Source: Armatimonadota bacterium
GTDB lineage: Bacteria; Armatimonadota; Fimbriimonadia; Fimbriimonadales; Fimbriimonadaceae
Assembly: GCA_018268315.1 (NCBI GenBank)
Contig: JAFDWU010000002.1
Span: forward strand, 267,638 to 331,637
Reading direction: 5' to 3'
Length of the DNA: 64,000 bases
Shown here: one piece after another, positions 30,467-39,167 of the stretch
Layout of the letters: each line of letters starts with the position of its first letter
Numbering within the stretch: the first letter of the stretch is position 1
Notes under the pieces: model-generated
The model's database searches: none
Told to the model about the DNA's origin: nothing
The model's input: the letters and a program-made list of their open reading frames with translations, nothing else
Program-made: the position numbers and the translations under genes

Positions 30467-31522
30467 TTAGTTGCCGACTTGTACCGGGTTACCGGTCGCT
30501 GCGCACAGAACGTCCTTGCCGCCCTGGTTGTACGCCTTGTCACCCCACATGAAGTTATCGCACTTCAAGGTGTTTTCAAAGGCCATTGCCTTGGCGTGGC
30601 TATCAGCGAAGATAAACACATCCTGCGTCTTGCTCGAGTAGCGACCAGAGTTCGCGTAAACGATATGGGGGACGGTGCCGCCCGGATGGGTCGTTGCATT
30701 GTAGGTTGGCTGAAGCGCAAAGATCGCCTTTGCAGCTGCCGGCGACATCGCAAAGATGGAGCCAGTGATCTGATTGCTCACGTCATAGGCAAGCGTCCCA
30801 TTCGCATCGATCGCGTAAGCATCGGTCGGGCGGTGGGACTTGTTGGTGGTGCCGCCAGGGCCGGTGCCGTTCACCGCGTCAGCATAGTTGCTGAAATCAG
30901 TGATCGCAATGGTTCCCGCCGGGCTGTTCATGGACGTAGCGGCAACAACGTTCTGCGCTTGTCCAATCTGAACGCCTCCGATGTAACCGCGAGGTCGGGG
31001 CATGATTGCCTCGTTCACCGTGTAGCTGATTCGGTGAGCTTGGGTGTCCTGGGTTCCATCAACGCCTCCATTCGGATTAGCGCCGTAGACCGCCGCATTC
31101 GTGAACGAGATGGCGCCGTTATTGACGCCGTAGCCTTCGTTATTGGAGGCTGTGTTGAAGTTGGTCGGAGCAAGACCGCCGGTCGGATCCATCGGCGAAA
31201 CGAACATCTTCTCGCTCTTTACGTACGGGAGGATGACGCCGGACCAGTGGTTGATGCCGGTTGCATCGAGATTGGTCGGAGCGGCGCAGTTGTTGTTCGT
31301 TCCACAAGGATTACGATAGGTGTAAGCCGGCATGAACGTATCGTCTGCGTCGTTCAGATACATGTTGAGGGCAAGACCAATTTCTTTGGCCTGCGAAAGG
31401 GCGGTGGTCTTCTTTGCCTGCTCCTTAGCTTGGGCGAAAACCGGGAAAAGGATGGCGGCCAAAATGGCTATGATTGCAATGACAACAAGAAGCTCGATGA
31501 GCGTAAAGGCATATCTCTTCAT
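30467..31522 (-). CDS. Prepilin-type (type IV pilin/T2SS pseudopilin) protein
   Basis: 351 aa. The N-terminus is a class III signal: short basic leader, then FTLIELLVVIAIIAILAAIL with Glu5 after the cleavage site, followed by FPVFAQAKEQAKKTTALSQA, a continuation typical of Armatimonadota and some Planctomycete-type prepilin proteins (DUF1559-like). The large globular part holds several Gly/Asn-rich stretches and ends near a Cys-containing region (DVLCAATGNPVQVGN). Processed by a prepilin peptidase and probably assembled at the inner membrane. Good GGAG ribosome-binding site (GGAGAATCA) before the ATG. A 348-codon frame on the opposite strand is a shadow. Confidence 0.88.
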   Translation of the reverse strand: MKRYAFTLIELLVVIAIIAILAAILFPVFAQAKEQAKKTTALSQAKEIGLALNMYLNDADDTFMPAYTYRNPCGTNNNCAAPTNLDATGINHWSGVILPYVKSEKMFVSPMDPTGGLAPTNFNTASNNEGYGVNNGAISFTNAAVYGANPNGGVDGTQDTQAHRISYTVNEAIMPRPRGYIGGVQIGQAQNVVAATSMNSPAGTIAITDFSNYADAVNGTGPGGTTNKSHRPTDAYAIDANGTLAYDVSNQITGSIFAMSPAAAKAIFALQPTYNATTHPGGTVPHIVYANSGRYSSKTQDVFIFADSHAKAMAFENTLKCDNFMWGDKAYNQGGKDVLCAATGNPVQVGN

Positions 31523-31621
31523 TGATTCTCCTGGAACAGTAACGTCTCCAGGCGAGATGATCTAATTGGCGTGTTAAGGGCGCGTTTACGACATGTTAAG
31601 GCCCCTTTAAGGGCGCATTTG

Positions 31622-31975
31622 TCACTCGCAAGGGGAAAGCGGCCGCTGTTCCAGCCGTTTCTGAAGTGATGCTAGGTCCTTAGATAGCTGGGGATCCCAC
31701 TCGACGTTAACCGCGAATTCGTCGAACAAGGCGTCAATGAGCGGTCTTGCCCTATCAGAGATTCGATAGAACATCCACTTCGTACCCTTGCGCTTATCTA
31801 GCACCCCGGCCTTCGCCAAGATCGAGACATGGTCTCGAATCGTGTTCTGGGGAACGTCGGGAAAAGCGCCGAAAAGCTCGCAAAGGCATAACTCATCGCG
31901 CCGTACGCAGAATGTAATGCGCGCGCGTAGCGGGTGGCTCAAGGCTGATCCTAACCCAACGATGTCTTCGAGCAT
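31622..31975 (-). CDS. ArsR-family transcriptional regulator
   Basis: 117 aa. Winged helix: ALSHPLRARITFCVRRDELCLCELFGAFPDVPQNTIRDHVSILAKAGVLDKRKGTKWMFYRIS, given here in parts as ALSHPLRARITF, ELCLCELF, NTIRDHVSILAKAGVLD and KGTKWMFYRIS. The ELCLCEL segment is the place of the ELCVCDLC metal/thiol-sensing loop in ArsR, with Cys residues available. Possible metal or arsenite sensor, but no transporter or reductase for these is adjacent. AAGGAT precedes the start. A 14-base near-direct repeat lies downstream (31574, 31607). Confidence 0.85.
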   Translation of the reverse strand: MLEDIVGLGSALSHPLRARITFCVRRDELCLCELFGAFPDVPQNTIRDHVSILAKAGVLDKRKGTKWMFYRISDRARPLIDALFDEFAVNVEWDPQLSKDLASLQKRLEQRPLSPCE

Positions 31976-32020
31976 ATCCTTCTGGCTTACCTCATACGTC
32001 GGCGTACCCGAGTTAAGGAT

Positions 32021-33277
32021 TCACTCATACTCTTCCGGCTCGATCGGCTTGGGTTCTTTGTAAGACGCCGCATAGAAAACGTTTTCAAATCGCTCCGTCC
32101 CGACCGCTAGGCTCAGCCGTTCGCGATAGAATTTCAGCCCCGCCTGACCCATCGCCTCTCGCTCCTCTCGGGGCATCTTATACAGGGTCCGCACCGCATC
32201 GGCAATGCTCGCGGCGTCCTCAGGCTCACAGGTCAGTCCGGCGCCTGCGTGCTCCACGAGAGTTGCCGAGTCGCCCCTCACCGCCATCAAAATCGGCCGA
32301 CCGACCGCCATGTAGGCCTGCGTTTTGGAGGGCAGCGTGATCTCGAAGAGCGGGTCATCCTTCAGATGTACGAGCAACACATCCGCCATTGCGAGCACGG
32401 TCCCGATCTCAGAAAACGGCCGTCGGGGAAGGAAGATTACATTCTCGATGTGCTTTTCCCTTGTGAACGCCTTTAGTCGCTCGACCTCCACGCCGCCGCC
32501 CACAAACACGAACTGCACCGCAGGAAGCTCCTCGTGAAGCCACATTGCAGCGTAAAGAACCGCTTCGAGCGCCTGCGCCTTCCCCATCGTGCCCGCAAAC
32601 ACCACGTTGAAGCACCCCCGCATCGCAGGCTCGGCTTCCGCAGCTATTGCGCGGTCTACGATCTTGATTTGATCCTCGTCGCACCAGTTGTAGATCACGC
32701 TGACCTTTTCTTGCGGCACCCTACGCTCGACTAGCGCGCGCTTAAACCCGGGCGAGAGCACTGTGATGTGCTTAGCCTGCTTGTAAACCAAGTTGCACCA
32801 CCAACTCACGGCCCTAAATATCCACTTGCTGCCCACCATCCCGGTGGCCTCAAGGGTCTCTGGCCATAGGTCTTGGATGTCGTACACAAACGGAATGCGT
32901 CGGAACCACTTGAGCGCAAGCGCCCCCGCTGCCACGGTTGCGGGCGGGTGGTAGACGTAAACGACGTCGGCTTGCCGCACCAGCCACGGGGCCATGAAGA
33001 AGAGCGACATGGCGAAGCTGATGTAGTTGAGGATGCGCTTCTTGCCCGATTGATCATGGCTGGGAAATAGCGGCAGCCGGATGACCCGCGCGCCTTCCAT
33101 GTTCTCGATCTGAAGGAATTTGACTTTGTAGCCTGGGTAGAGCTTGCCGCCGGGGTAGTTCGGGAATCCGGTAAGCACCTGCACCGAGTGGCCCCGCTTG
33201 ATGAGTTCGCGGGCAAACGGCAAGCCTTTGAATATCGGTTCGGGCTCGAACCACTGGCTGATGATAATTATTCGCAT
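32021..33277 (-). CDS. Glycosyltransferase family 4 (WbuB-like)
   Basis: 418 aa, GT-B fold. The N-terminal half has MRIIIISQWFEPEPIFKG and the FPNYPGGKLYPGYK loop that is typical of the WbuB/colanic-acid-type family; the C-terminal half has VVFAGTMGKAQALEAVLYAA (nucleotide-sugar donor domain), FVGGGVEVERLKAF and SKTQAYMAVGRPILM with the E-x7-E-like acid region. It probably adds a sugar to an envelope polysaccharide intermediate. It stands alone in this window, with a short intergenic region before the divergent enoyl-CoA hydratase. Confidence 0.88.
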   Translation of the reverse strand: MRIIIISQWFEPEPIFKGLPFARELIKRGHSVQVLTGFPNYPGGKLYPGYKVKFLQIENMEGARVIRLPLFPSHDQSGKKRILNYISFAMSLFFMAPWLVRQADVVYVYHPPATVAAGALALKWFRRIPFVYDIQDLWPETLEATGMVGSKWIFRAVSWWCNLVYKQAKHITVLSPGFKRALVERRVPQEKVSVIYNWCDEDQIKIVDRAIAAEAEPAMRGCFNVVFAGTMGKAQALEAVLYAAMWLHEELPAVQFVFVGGGVEVERLKAFTREKHIENVIFLPRRPFSEIGTVLAMADVLLVHLKDDPLFEITLPSKTQAYMAVGRPILMAVRGDSATLVEHAGAGLTCEPEDAASIADAVRTLYKMPREEREAMGQAGLKFYRERLSLAVGTERFENVFYAASYKEPKPIEPEEYE

Positions 33278-33379
33278 CCGTGCGGCCCTAGTTTACGGCT
33301 TTTGGGCGATGAGGCTGGCGTTGCAGCCTACACTGGGACGATTCCGTAAGAACTTTGTTCCAATCCTGAGCGAATTAGC

Positions 33380-33385
33380 TAATCT
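33380..33385 (+). promoter_or_regulatory. -10 element (TAATCT) 6 nt before the enoyl-CoA hydratase start
   Basis: TAATCT, 6 nt, ATG at 33392, with no Shine-Dalgarno; TTGTTC at 33355-33360 is 19 nt upstream. Confidence 0.45.
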
Positions 33386-33391
33386 AAGACC

Positions 33392-34156
33392 ATGTCGAGC
33401 CTCATACTCTCGAGCCGCGAAGGCGGCGTTGCCACCATCACTCTCAATCGCCCCGAACGGCGCAACGCCCTCACCGCCGAGATGCTAGAGCAGCTGCTGG
33501 CCGCCCTCGACAGCGCCACCCAAGACGCATCCTGCCGCGCCATTATCCTGCGTGGAGCGAAGGACGACTTCTCCACCGGCTTCGACCTCACAGAGGGGCA
33601 GGACCTCAGCTTTTCCCTCAAGCACGGGGAGCTGCTGGTCAAGGCGCAGCTAACGATCGCAGAAGCCAGCCAAGTCGTCATCGCCGCCGTTCATGGGTAC
33701 GTTCTTGCCGGCGGCGGCGCCATCACTGCGTCTTGCGATTTCGCCATCGCCGCCGCAAGCGCCAAGTTTGGATATCCGGTGCTTAAGGTTGGCATCGTTC
33801 CCACCCCGGGCATGCCGTTCCTGCGGCATGAACTTAAAGACCGCGATTTCCGCGCCCTCGCCCTAAGCGGGGAGTTGTGGGACGCTCAAAGGGCCCTGCA
33901 AGCGGGCCTGGTGAACAGCGTTTTTCCGACCATGGAGGAAGCTCTTGCAGAAGCGCATCGGCTTGCTGGCCTGATCGTTGCCTCGAGCCCATCCGCGGTT
34001 AAGGCAACCAAGTCATTTGCGGCCCACCTATCTCGGGGCACGCTTCGGGAGGAAATGGCTGAATCCCTGCGGGTCTATCAGGAAGTTCGAAAGGGACCTG
34101 AAGCCACGGAGGGCCTGAAAGCCTTTGCGGAGAAGCGCGCGCCTAACTGGGCCTAA
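33392..34156 (+). CDS. Enoyl-CoA hydratase/isomerase-family protein
   Basis: 254 aa, crotonase fold. Motifs: ATITLNRPERRNALTAEML at the N-terminus, DDFSTGFDLTEG for the first oxyanion loop, VHGYVLAGGGAITASCDFAIAAASAKFGYP for the second oxyanion/trimer region, and the C-terminal FAEKRAPNW. Acts on acyl-CoA substrates, for example hydrating enoyl-CoA. The position of the usual catalytic Glu cannot be fixed with certainty, so it could be a hydratase or an isomerase. A -10-like element lies 6 nt before the start (leaderless). Confidence 0.87.
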   Translation: MSSLILSSREGGVATITLNRPERRNALTAEMLEQLLAALDSATQDASCRAIILRGAKDDFSTGFDLTEGQDLSFSLKHGELLVKAQLTIAEASQVVIAAVHGYVLAGGGAITASCDFAIAAASAKFGYPVLKVGIVPTPGMPFLRHELKDRDFRALALSGELWDAQRALQAGLVNSVFPTMEEALAEAHRLAGLIVASSPSAVKATKSFAAHLSRGTLREEMAESLRVYQEVRKGPEATEGLKAFAEKRAPNWA

Positions 34157-34210
34157 CTCCAATCCGCCAGGTATTTGTACGGGATTGCTGGTGAAGGTTT
34201 AGTTAACTCA

Positions 34211-34240
34211 TGTATCGGCTGATACAATAGACACTATTGT
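34211..34240 (+). promoter_or_regulatory. Two overlapping inverted repeats on the -10 region
   Basis: TGTATC-GGCT-GATACA (34211-34226) and ACAATAG-ACA-CTATTGT (34224-34240) overlap by three bases and cover a TACAAT -10 at 34223-34228. They are mutually exclusive as RNA/DNA structures and could be operators. The gene starts at 34275. Confidence 0.5.
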
Positions 34241-34274
34241 TTGAACCTGCTTTGAGGCACAGGAGCTTCCTAAT

Positions 34275-35201
34275 ATGCATTTGAAAAACTTGAAATTCCT
34301 TTCTTTGTCGCTTTTGTCCCTTGGGGCGGCCCTTGCCCGTGCAAACATCACGATCAACCCGATCTTTGATGGCAGCATCACCGGTGACGCGCAGGCAGCT
34401 GCAATCGAAGGCGTAATCAACACCGCCATCGCCCAGTACGAAGCCAACCTGAAGGACAACATCAGCGTCAGCATCTACTTCTTCAACATGACCAGTGGCT
34501 TGGGTCAGAGCAGCACGTACACCATTAACGTGGGCTATCAGGACCTGCGCAGCCACTTCGCTGCGGACGCTACTTCTGGCGACGACACAACCGCGCTTGC
34601 ACACCTGCCGAACCAGGTGAACGACCCGGTTACCGGCGGCAACGGCGGCGTGGACATCGCTACAGCGCAAGCACGCGCGATGGGTTACAACGCCCCTGAA
34701 GCGATTGACAGCTATGTTGGCCTCAACGTCAGCCTCTGCAACTTGGTCCACACCGGTGGCGACCCCACCAAGGCTGACCTCCAAGCGGTTGCTGAGCACG
34801 AAATCGATGAGGCTCTTGGCGGCGGCGGAACCGGCTCTAACCTTGGCTACGCGAACAACCCGGCAATGCTGGACCTGTTCCGATATGACGGCAACGGCAA
34901 TCGCTCGTTCAATCAGGATCCTACTCAGCACGCTTACTTTTCGATCGATGGCACCAACGCGATTGACGAATTCAATCAGTTCGGCTACATCGGCGGAGAC
35001 TATGCAGACTGGATCAAGCACACCGCTAATCCGGAAGTACAGGATTGGCGAGCTACCCGCGGCTCTCACCCAGACCTCGGCCCGTCTGAGTGGCGAATGC
35101 TGGATGTTAGCGGCTACGACCTCGCGGTAACCCCGGAGCCGACTTCGATGGCTGCTCTCGGCCTCGGCGTCGCAGCGCTCCTTCGCAAGCGCCGCAAGTA
35201 A
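34275..35201 (+). CDS. PEP-CTERM metalloprotease-like exported protein (NF038122-type)
   Basis: 308 aa. N-terminal signal (LKFLSLSLLSLGAALARA); C-terminal tail TPEPTSMAALGLGVAALLRKRRK. A zinc-protease type motif AEHEIDEALGG (HExxEALG) lies at about 175-185, and the body matches the NF038122 family of PEP-CTERM metalloproteases in its style (IDSYVGLNVSLCNLVHTGGDP, then HEIDEAL). Two overlapping inverted repeats sit on its promoter region, so it may be specifically regulated. Probably cell-surface or secreted. Confidence 0.82.
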   Translation: MHLKNLKFLSLSLLSLGAALARANITINPIFDGSITGDAQAAAIEGVINTAIAQYEANLKDNISVSIYFFNMTSGLGQSSTYTINVGYQDLRSHFAADATSGDDTTALAHLPNQVNDPVTGGNGGVDIATAQARAMGYNAPEAIDSYVGLNVSLCNLVHTGGDPTKADLQAVAEHEIDEALGGGGTGSNLGYANNPAMLDLFRYDGNGNRSFNQDPTQHAYFSIDGTNAIDEFNQFGYIGGDYADWIKHTANPEVQDWRATRGSHPDLGPSEWRMLDVSGYDLAVTPEPTSMAALGLGVAALLRKRRK

Positions 35202-35221
35202 GCCAACGGCAAAACAAGTGG

Positions 35222-35260
35222 AAAGCCCCGTTTGACTCCTGGACGAGTCGGGCGGGGTTT
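35222..35260 (+). terminator. Two-part terminator
   Basis: AAAGCCCCG / CGGGGTTT outer stem (35222-35230, 35253-35260) with an inner GACTC / GAGTC stem (35234-35238, 35245-35249) and TTTCTTTCGTT after it. Follows the metalloprotease gene. Confidence 0.85.
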
Positions 35261-35266
35261 CTTTCG

Positions 35267-35968
35267 TTACTCTGCCAGCGCCCAGTCGATGATGGCTCGG
35301 GCATGAATAGCGGTGGTGTCGAAGAGCGGGATGGGTGAATCCTCTGGGCTCACGAGCATCCCAATCTCCGTGCAGCCAAGGATTATGCCTTGCGCGCCTT
35401 TATGGGCCAGATCTTTCATGATTCGGCGGTATTCGTTCCGTGAAGACTCAATCACTTTGCCAAGAACAAGCTCTTCGAAAATGACTCGGTGGACAATCCC
35501 GCGGTCGGCATCTTCCGGCGTCATCACCTCGAGCCCATGCTTGGCGAGGCGGCCGCTGTAGAAATCCTGCTCCATCACAAACCGAGTGCCTAGCAGCCCA
35601 ACCCGCGTGAACCCCGCAGCCTGAATTGCCGCCCCGGTGACGTCCACGATGTGAAGAAAAGGCACGTCGATCGAGGCTTCGATCTCCGCCGCAACACGGT
35701 GAACACTGTTCGAACATAGTACGACGCAATCCGCGCCGGCAGCCTCCAAGGTTCCCGCCGCCCCACTAAGCACTTCTGCAATGCGCTGCCACTTATCAAG
35801 GCGCATGCACTCCTCGATCTCCGCGAAATCAACGTTGTAAAGCAGCAACCGCGACGAGTGCAGCCCACCCAGCCGCGCCTTAACGCCTTCGTTTATCAGG
35901 CGGTAGTACGGGACAGTCGATTCCCAGCTCATGCCGCCAATCAGGCCAATCGTCTTCACGCCTAACAC
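35267..35968 (-). CDS. Aspartate/glutamate racemase family protein
   Basis: 233 aa. Asp/Glu racemase (YgeA-type): IGLIGGMSWESTVPYYRLIN at the N-terminus, VVLCSNSVHRVA around the first catalytic Cys (the common CTNTMH is CSNSVH here), and IILGCTEIGMLV with the second Cys. Racemises Asp or a related amino acid through a two-Cys mechanism without a cofactor. Convergent with the metalloprotease gene behind a terminator. An ATG or GTG start within a few codons is possible. Confidence 0.88.
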   Translation of the reverse strand: MLGVKTIGLIGGMSWESTVPYYRLINEGVKARLGGLHSSRLLLYNVDFAEIEECMRLDKWQRIAEVLSGAAGTLEAAGADCVVLCSNSVHRVAAEIEASIDVPFLHIVDVTGAAIQAAGFTRVGLLGTRFVMEQDFYSGRLAKHGLEVMTPEDADRGIVHRVIFEELVLGKVIESSRNEYRRIMKDLAHKGAQGIILGCTEIGMLVSPEDSPIPLFDTTAIHARAIIDWALAE

Positions 35969-36003
35969 TTACCCGTCTTTTGCCGAACGACCGAACTGTA
36001 TTC

Positions 36004-38406
36004 TCAGAAGGTGAAGTTGGCTGATAGCAATATCCGCCGGCCCTCTTGGAATCTCGTGCCGCTAAATGCCGACTGGAAATTGATCACTTTTCGGGAGTCG
36101 AACAGATTCGTCACATCAAGCCCAATGCTGCCATGCCCCCAAAGCGTTTGATTGCTGGTCGCCATCCTTAAGTCGACCTGCGAGCGGGGCGTGCGGTTAA
36201 TCGACGGCGGCACGATGCTGCTGGCAAGCCCACTTCCGAACGTATAAGTGAACGCCGCCGTTGCCCCGTTCTTCCAGGTGTGGGCAATGCCCGCACCGAT
36301 GGTGTCTCGCTGGTCATGGTCGTTAAACTCCGGCGCTGGCGCGCCAGTGTTATCGAAGCCGCCTGGCTTGGCGGCAGAGTGGGACAGGTTGAGGTATCCA
36401 TCAAAGCCCTTCATTGCCGCAACGTCATACGAGACTTCCAGCCCGTGAACTGCGCCTTCGTCAAAATTCACGCCCGAATAGAGCCCAATCTGGCTACCCG
36501 GGATGAGCAGCCCGACATCGACCTGATCCTGAATCTTCTTATAATAGTAGGCCACCGTCAAGCTTTGCCCTCGACCAAGCTTCGTGTCCAAACTCAGGTC
36601 GTATTGTGAGACCTTCTCGGGCTTCAGCCCAACACCAACCAAAGCGCCCTGCGCGAGCGGCGGCGTGTTGAACAGCTTGTCGTACGAAGCCTTCAGCGTC
36701 GATCGGCCATTTAGCCGGTATTGAAGGTTGACCCGGGGCGAGAGCAAAGTGGCGTCAACCGCTCCAGCTTGTAGCGATTCGGTTTGGTGATAGGTATCAA
36801 GCCGCAATCCGTAGTTCGCGCTAAAGCGGCCAGTCGAGAATGTGTCCTGCGCGTAAAGCGCCGAGTAACGACTTGAACGGTTCACTGCAAGGGTTGGGGT
36901 TACGTTTGAAGTAGCGACGTAGACCGGATTGCCGTTCACGTCCTTCGCGCCGGTGGCGTGGCCAGCCGGGGCAAGCCCGGGATCGATTGCGGCGAGCTCA
37001 TCCAAAGCGAGCTGGCTGTCGGGCGTGATTTGATACGATTCATTCCCGCTCTGCTGATCCAGTGTAAAACCAACCTTCCAGCGATGGGCCTGCGCCCTGC
37101 CGGAGTACGACCCCACCCACTGCACGTGATGGGCGTTTCGGCGAGAGGTCGGATTGAATTCAATGCTATTGTCGACCGGAAGGTTAAGCAAGTCCACCGC
37201 CGGATTAGAGTTATCAACATCCTGCCCCGAGTGAAGGAAGGTAACTGCAAGCTGAAGCTGGCTTCCATTGCCAACGTCGTGCTGCCAATTCAGAGTGCTG
37301 AAGGTCGTGACCTCGGTTACGCGGATATCCATTCCCGCGTCCTGCTGAGATTTCAACACGAGTGGCCCTGCGCCGAGCAGGTTGGGATCCATGGCATCTG
37401 GGCGCGTGCCGTCCGCATTCCGCAGACCCTGGAAGCCGTATCCTTCGCCTGCCGAGGCGTATTGCTCGCCCAGCCCTGTCCGATTGCCCACCTGAAACCC
37501 ATCCGGCGAGTGGCTAACGGTGACCGTCAAGCGATCTCTCGGCGTCGCCCGATAGCCCAGCTTCATGAAGGCAGACTGCGTGTACCCCTGGTTATGCGCT
37601 GCCTGACGGTCCGGCTGGGATGGCTCTTGAAAGCTGTTGGAGGCGGTCGTGGCCAGGTTCAGCACCATGTTCCACTTATTGCCGATTGGGCCGGCGACGG
37701 TGACGGTGTTATTCAACGTGCCGTAGCTGCCGCCCTGCACCGTCCCCTCCGTGCTGTTCTTCCTGGCAGGGACCGTGGTTACGTTTAGCACCGCCGCCGT
37801 TTGGCCACCAAATTCGGGGGCGAACCCGCCGGTCAGGAGTTCCAGCGTTTCAATCGTCGATGGCACAATCACGGAGCCAGAGCGGCCCGAGAGCGTATCC
37901 GGCAAAGGCACGCCATCGGTCACGTAGGTGATGTCCGTATGGGCGCCGCGAACGTGCTGCTGACCGGCAGAGTCTTCGGTTACGCCCGGCTGACCCTTGG
38001 TTAGAGCCCGTGTGTCGCCGGAGGTGGTGTTCACAAACTTTGATATTTCGCTCTTATCGCGCACGGTGCCAACCGCAGTTGGCTGGGCGCTTCGCTTAAG
38101 CCTGGTGGCGGTTACCCGCACCTTGATTTCCGTTATTGGCGGCTCTTGCGCTAGGAGCTTGGTCGAATTGGGTTTTAGCACCACGCTCTCGCCAACCGCC
38201 TTCACAACCTTCATCAGCTTCAAGTCGACTGCGGGCGTCCAGCCATCTTTGCCGGTTCTTAATAGCAGTTGTCGTCCGGCGACATCCTGAACCGTGACCT
38301 CGCCCGCAACATGCGTTCCGTCCTGCCCGGCCACCGCAAAGCGTACGGTGCGGGCGAAGCCCGCAGTGGCGACCAAGGCAAGCGCCAGTGTCAAAAGTGA
38401 TCTCAT
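36004..38406 (-). CDS. TonB-dependent outer-membrane receptor
   Basis: 800 aa. Signal peptide (SLLTLALALVATAGFA), then a roughly 75-residue N-terminal extension that looks like a small carboxypeptidase-regulatory-like domain (VAGEVTVQDVAGRQLLLRTG), a plug domain from about 90 (ITEIKVRVTA near the TonB-box area, and GVTEDSAGQQHVRGAHTDITYVTDGVPLPD split as VRGAHTDITYVTDGVPLPD), then the barrel ending RILLSANFTF. It is the last gene of an operon exbB-exbD-tonB-receptor, so its own energising motor is encoded beside it. The substrate is unknown; the CsoR-type operator upstream of exbB suggests copper or sulfur-related control. Start overlaps tonB stop (ATGA). Confidence 0.9.
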   Translation of the reverse strand: MRSLLTLALALVATAGFARTVRFAVAGQDGTHVAGEVTVQDVAGRQLLLRTGKDGWTPAVDLKLMKVVKAVGESVVLKPNSTKLLAQEPPITEIKVRVTATRLKRSAQPTAVGTVRDKSEISKFVNTTSGDTRALTKGQPGVTEDSAGQQHVRGAHTDITYVTDGVPLPDTLSGRSGSVIVPSTIETLELLTGGFAPEFGGQTAAVLNVTTVPARKNSTEGTVQGGSYGTLNNTVTVAGPIGNKWNMVLNLATTASNSFQEPSQPDRQAAHNQGYTQSAFMKLGYRATPRDRLTVTVSHSPDGFQVGNRTGLGEQYASAGEGYGFQGLRNADGTRPDAMDPNLLGAGPLVLKSQQDAGMDIRVTEVTTFSTLNWQHDVGNGSQLQLAVTFLHSGQDVDNSNPAVDLLNLPVDNSIEFNPTSRRNAHHVQWVGSYSGRAQAHRWKVGFTLDQQSGNESYQITPDSQLALDELAAIDPGLAPAGHATGAKDVNGNPVYVATSNVTPTLAVNRSSRYSALYAQDTFSTGRFSANYGLRLDTYHQTESLQAGAVDATLLSPRVNLQYRLNGRSTLKASYDKLFNTPPLAQGALVGVGLKPEKVSQYDLSLDTKLGRGQSLTVAYYYKKIQDQVDVGLLIPGSQIGLYSGVNFDEGAVHGLEVSYDVAAMKGFDGYLNLSHSAAKPGGFDNTGAPAPEFNDHDQRDTIGAGIAHTWKNGATAAFTYTFGSGLASSIVPPSINRTPRSQVDLRMATSNQTLWGHGSIGLDVTNLFDSRKVINFQSAFSGTRFQEGRRILLSANFTF

Positions 38407-39164
38407 CCGCCCTCCACTCGAAACTCAATCGTTAGCCGGACCTTGCCGGGAACCGGTTGTCCATCGCGGGTGGCCGGTTGGAATCGCCACTTCTTGGCCG
38501 CTTCCAGGGCTAGGCGATCTAATTCAAAGATGCCGGTCGATTGCGCGACCTTCACATCTGTCGGAACCCCATCTGCGCCCACTTCAAACTCGGCAACGAA
38601 ATCTTTGGAAAGGTCCTCCGCGCGGTAGTCATCAGGAATAACCGGCAAGGGCTGGGCAATCGGCTTCGCCCCGGCGAAGACCGGCACGTGCGGCGTAGCC
38701 GTTGGCTCCGTCGGCGCGGGCTTCTCAACATCAGCTTTTGGAGCGGGCTTCACCGCTTCCGGCTGAGGCTGAGGTTGCGGCATAGCTGGCGTAGGTTCCT
38801 TCGTAGTTGGGACCACACCGGCTTTGCCGGTTCCGCTCTCGACCGCGGCCGGACCGTCTCCACTGGCGCTATCGGGCGCGGCATCGCTGGTCACGACCTT
38901 CGGCGCGTTCAGATTCGCACCGCCGCGGTGGGCCACGGACTTAGCAGCAGATTTCTTTGGCGGAGCGGGCTTCTCTTTCGGCTTTTCCTTCTGCTCTTCC
39001 GGCGCGGAAGTCAGCATGACCACGCTCACCTTGTTGGCGGCATCTTGAAGCTTCTGAAAAGCCCCGAAGTGGGCAAGAATTGGTAAAGCGATGACGTGCA
39101 GGCCAACGGAGATCGCAATGATGCGACCAAGCAGCGGATTCTTCTTTCGCCTGCGTCTGCTCAT
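38403..39164 (-). CDS. tonB: TonB energy transducer
   Basis: 253 aa. A single N-terminal membrane helix (LGRIIAISVGLHVIALPILAHF), then a long Pro/Lys/Glu-rich periplasmic linker (about residues 55-170) and a C-terminal TonB domain (VGADGVPTDVKVAQSTGIFE, then LDRLALEAAKKWRFQPA). The domain order and motifs are standard. It couples the proton motive force from ExbBD to the receptor encoded directly downstream. Many copies of such linkers occur in AP-rich DNA; the ATGA overlap with the receptor gene indicates coupling. Confidence 0.92.
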   Translation of the reverse strand: MSRRRRKKNPLLGRIIAISVGLHVIALPILAHFGAFQKLQDAANKVSVVMLTSAPEEQKEKPKEKPAPPKKSAAKSVAHRGGANLNAPKVVTSDAAPDSASGDGPAAVESGTGKAGVVPTTKEPTPAMPQPQPQPEAVKPAPKADVEKPAPTEPTATPHVPVFAGAKPIAQPLPVIPDDYRAEDLSKDFVAEFEVGADGVPTDVKVAQSTGIFELDRLALEAAKKWRFQPATRDGQPVPGKVRLTIEFRVEGG

Positions 39165-39167
39165 GCC

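Noticed and set aside
30479-31525. 348-codon frame on the plus strand over the prepilin gene
   Set aside because: The minus strand has a textbook prepilin leader, ribosome-binding site and terminator; the plus-strand frame has no domain and an Arg/Val/Gly-biased composition typical of a shadow frame.
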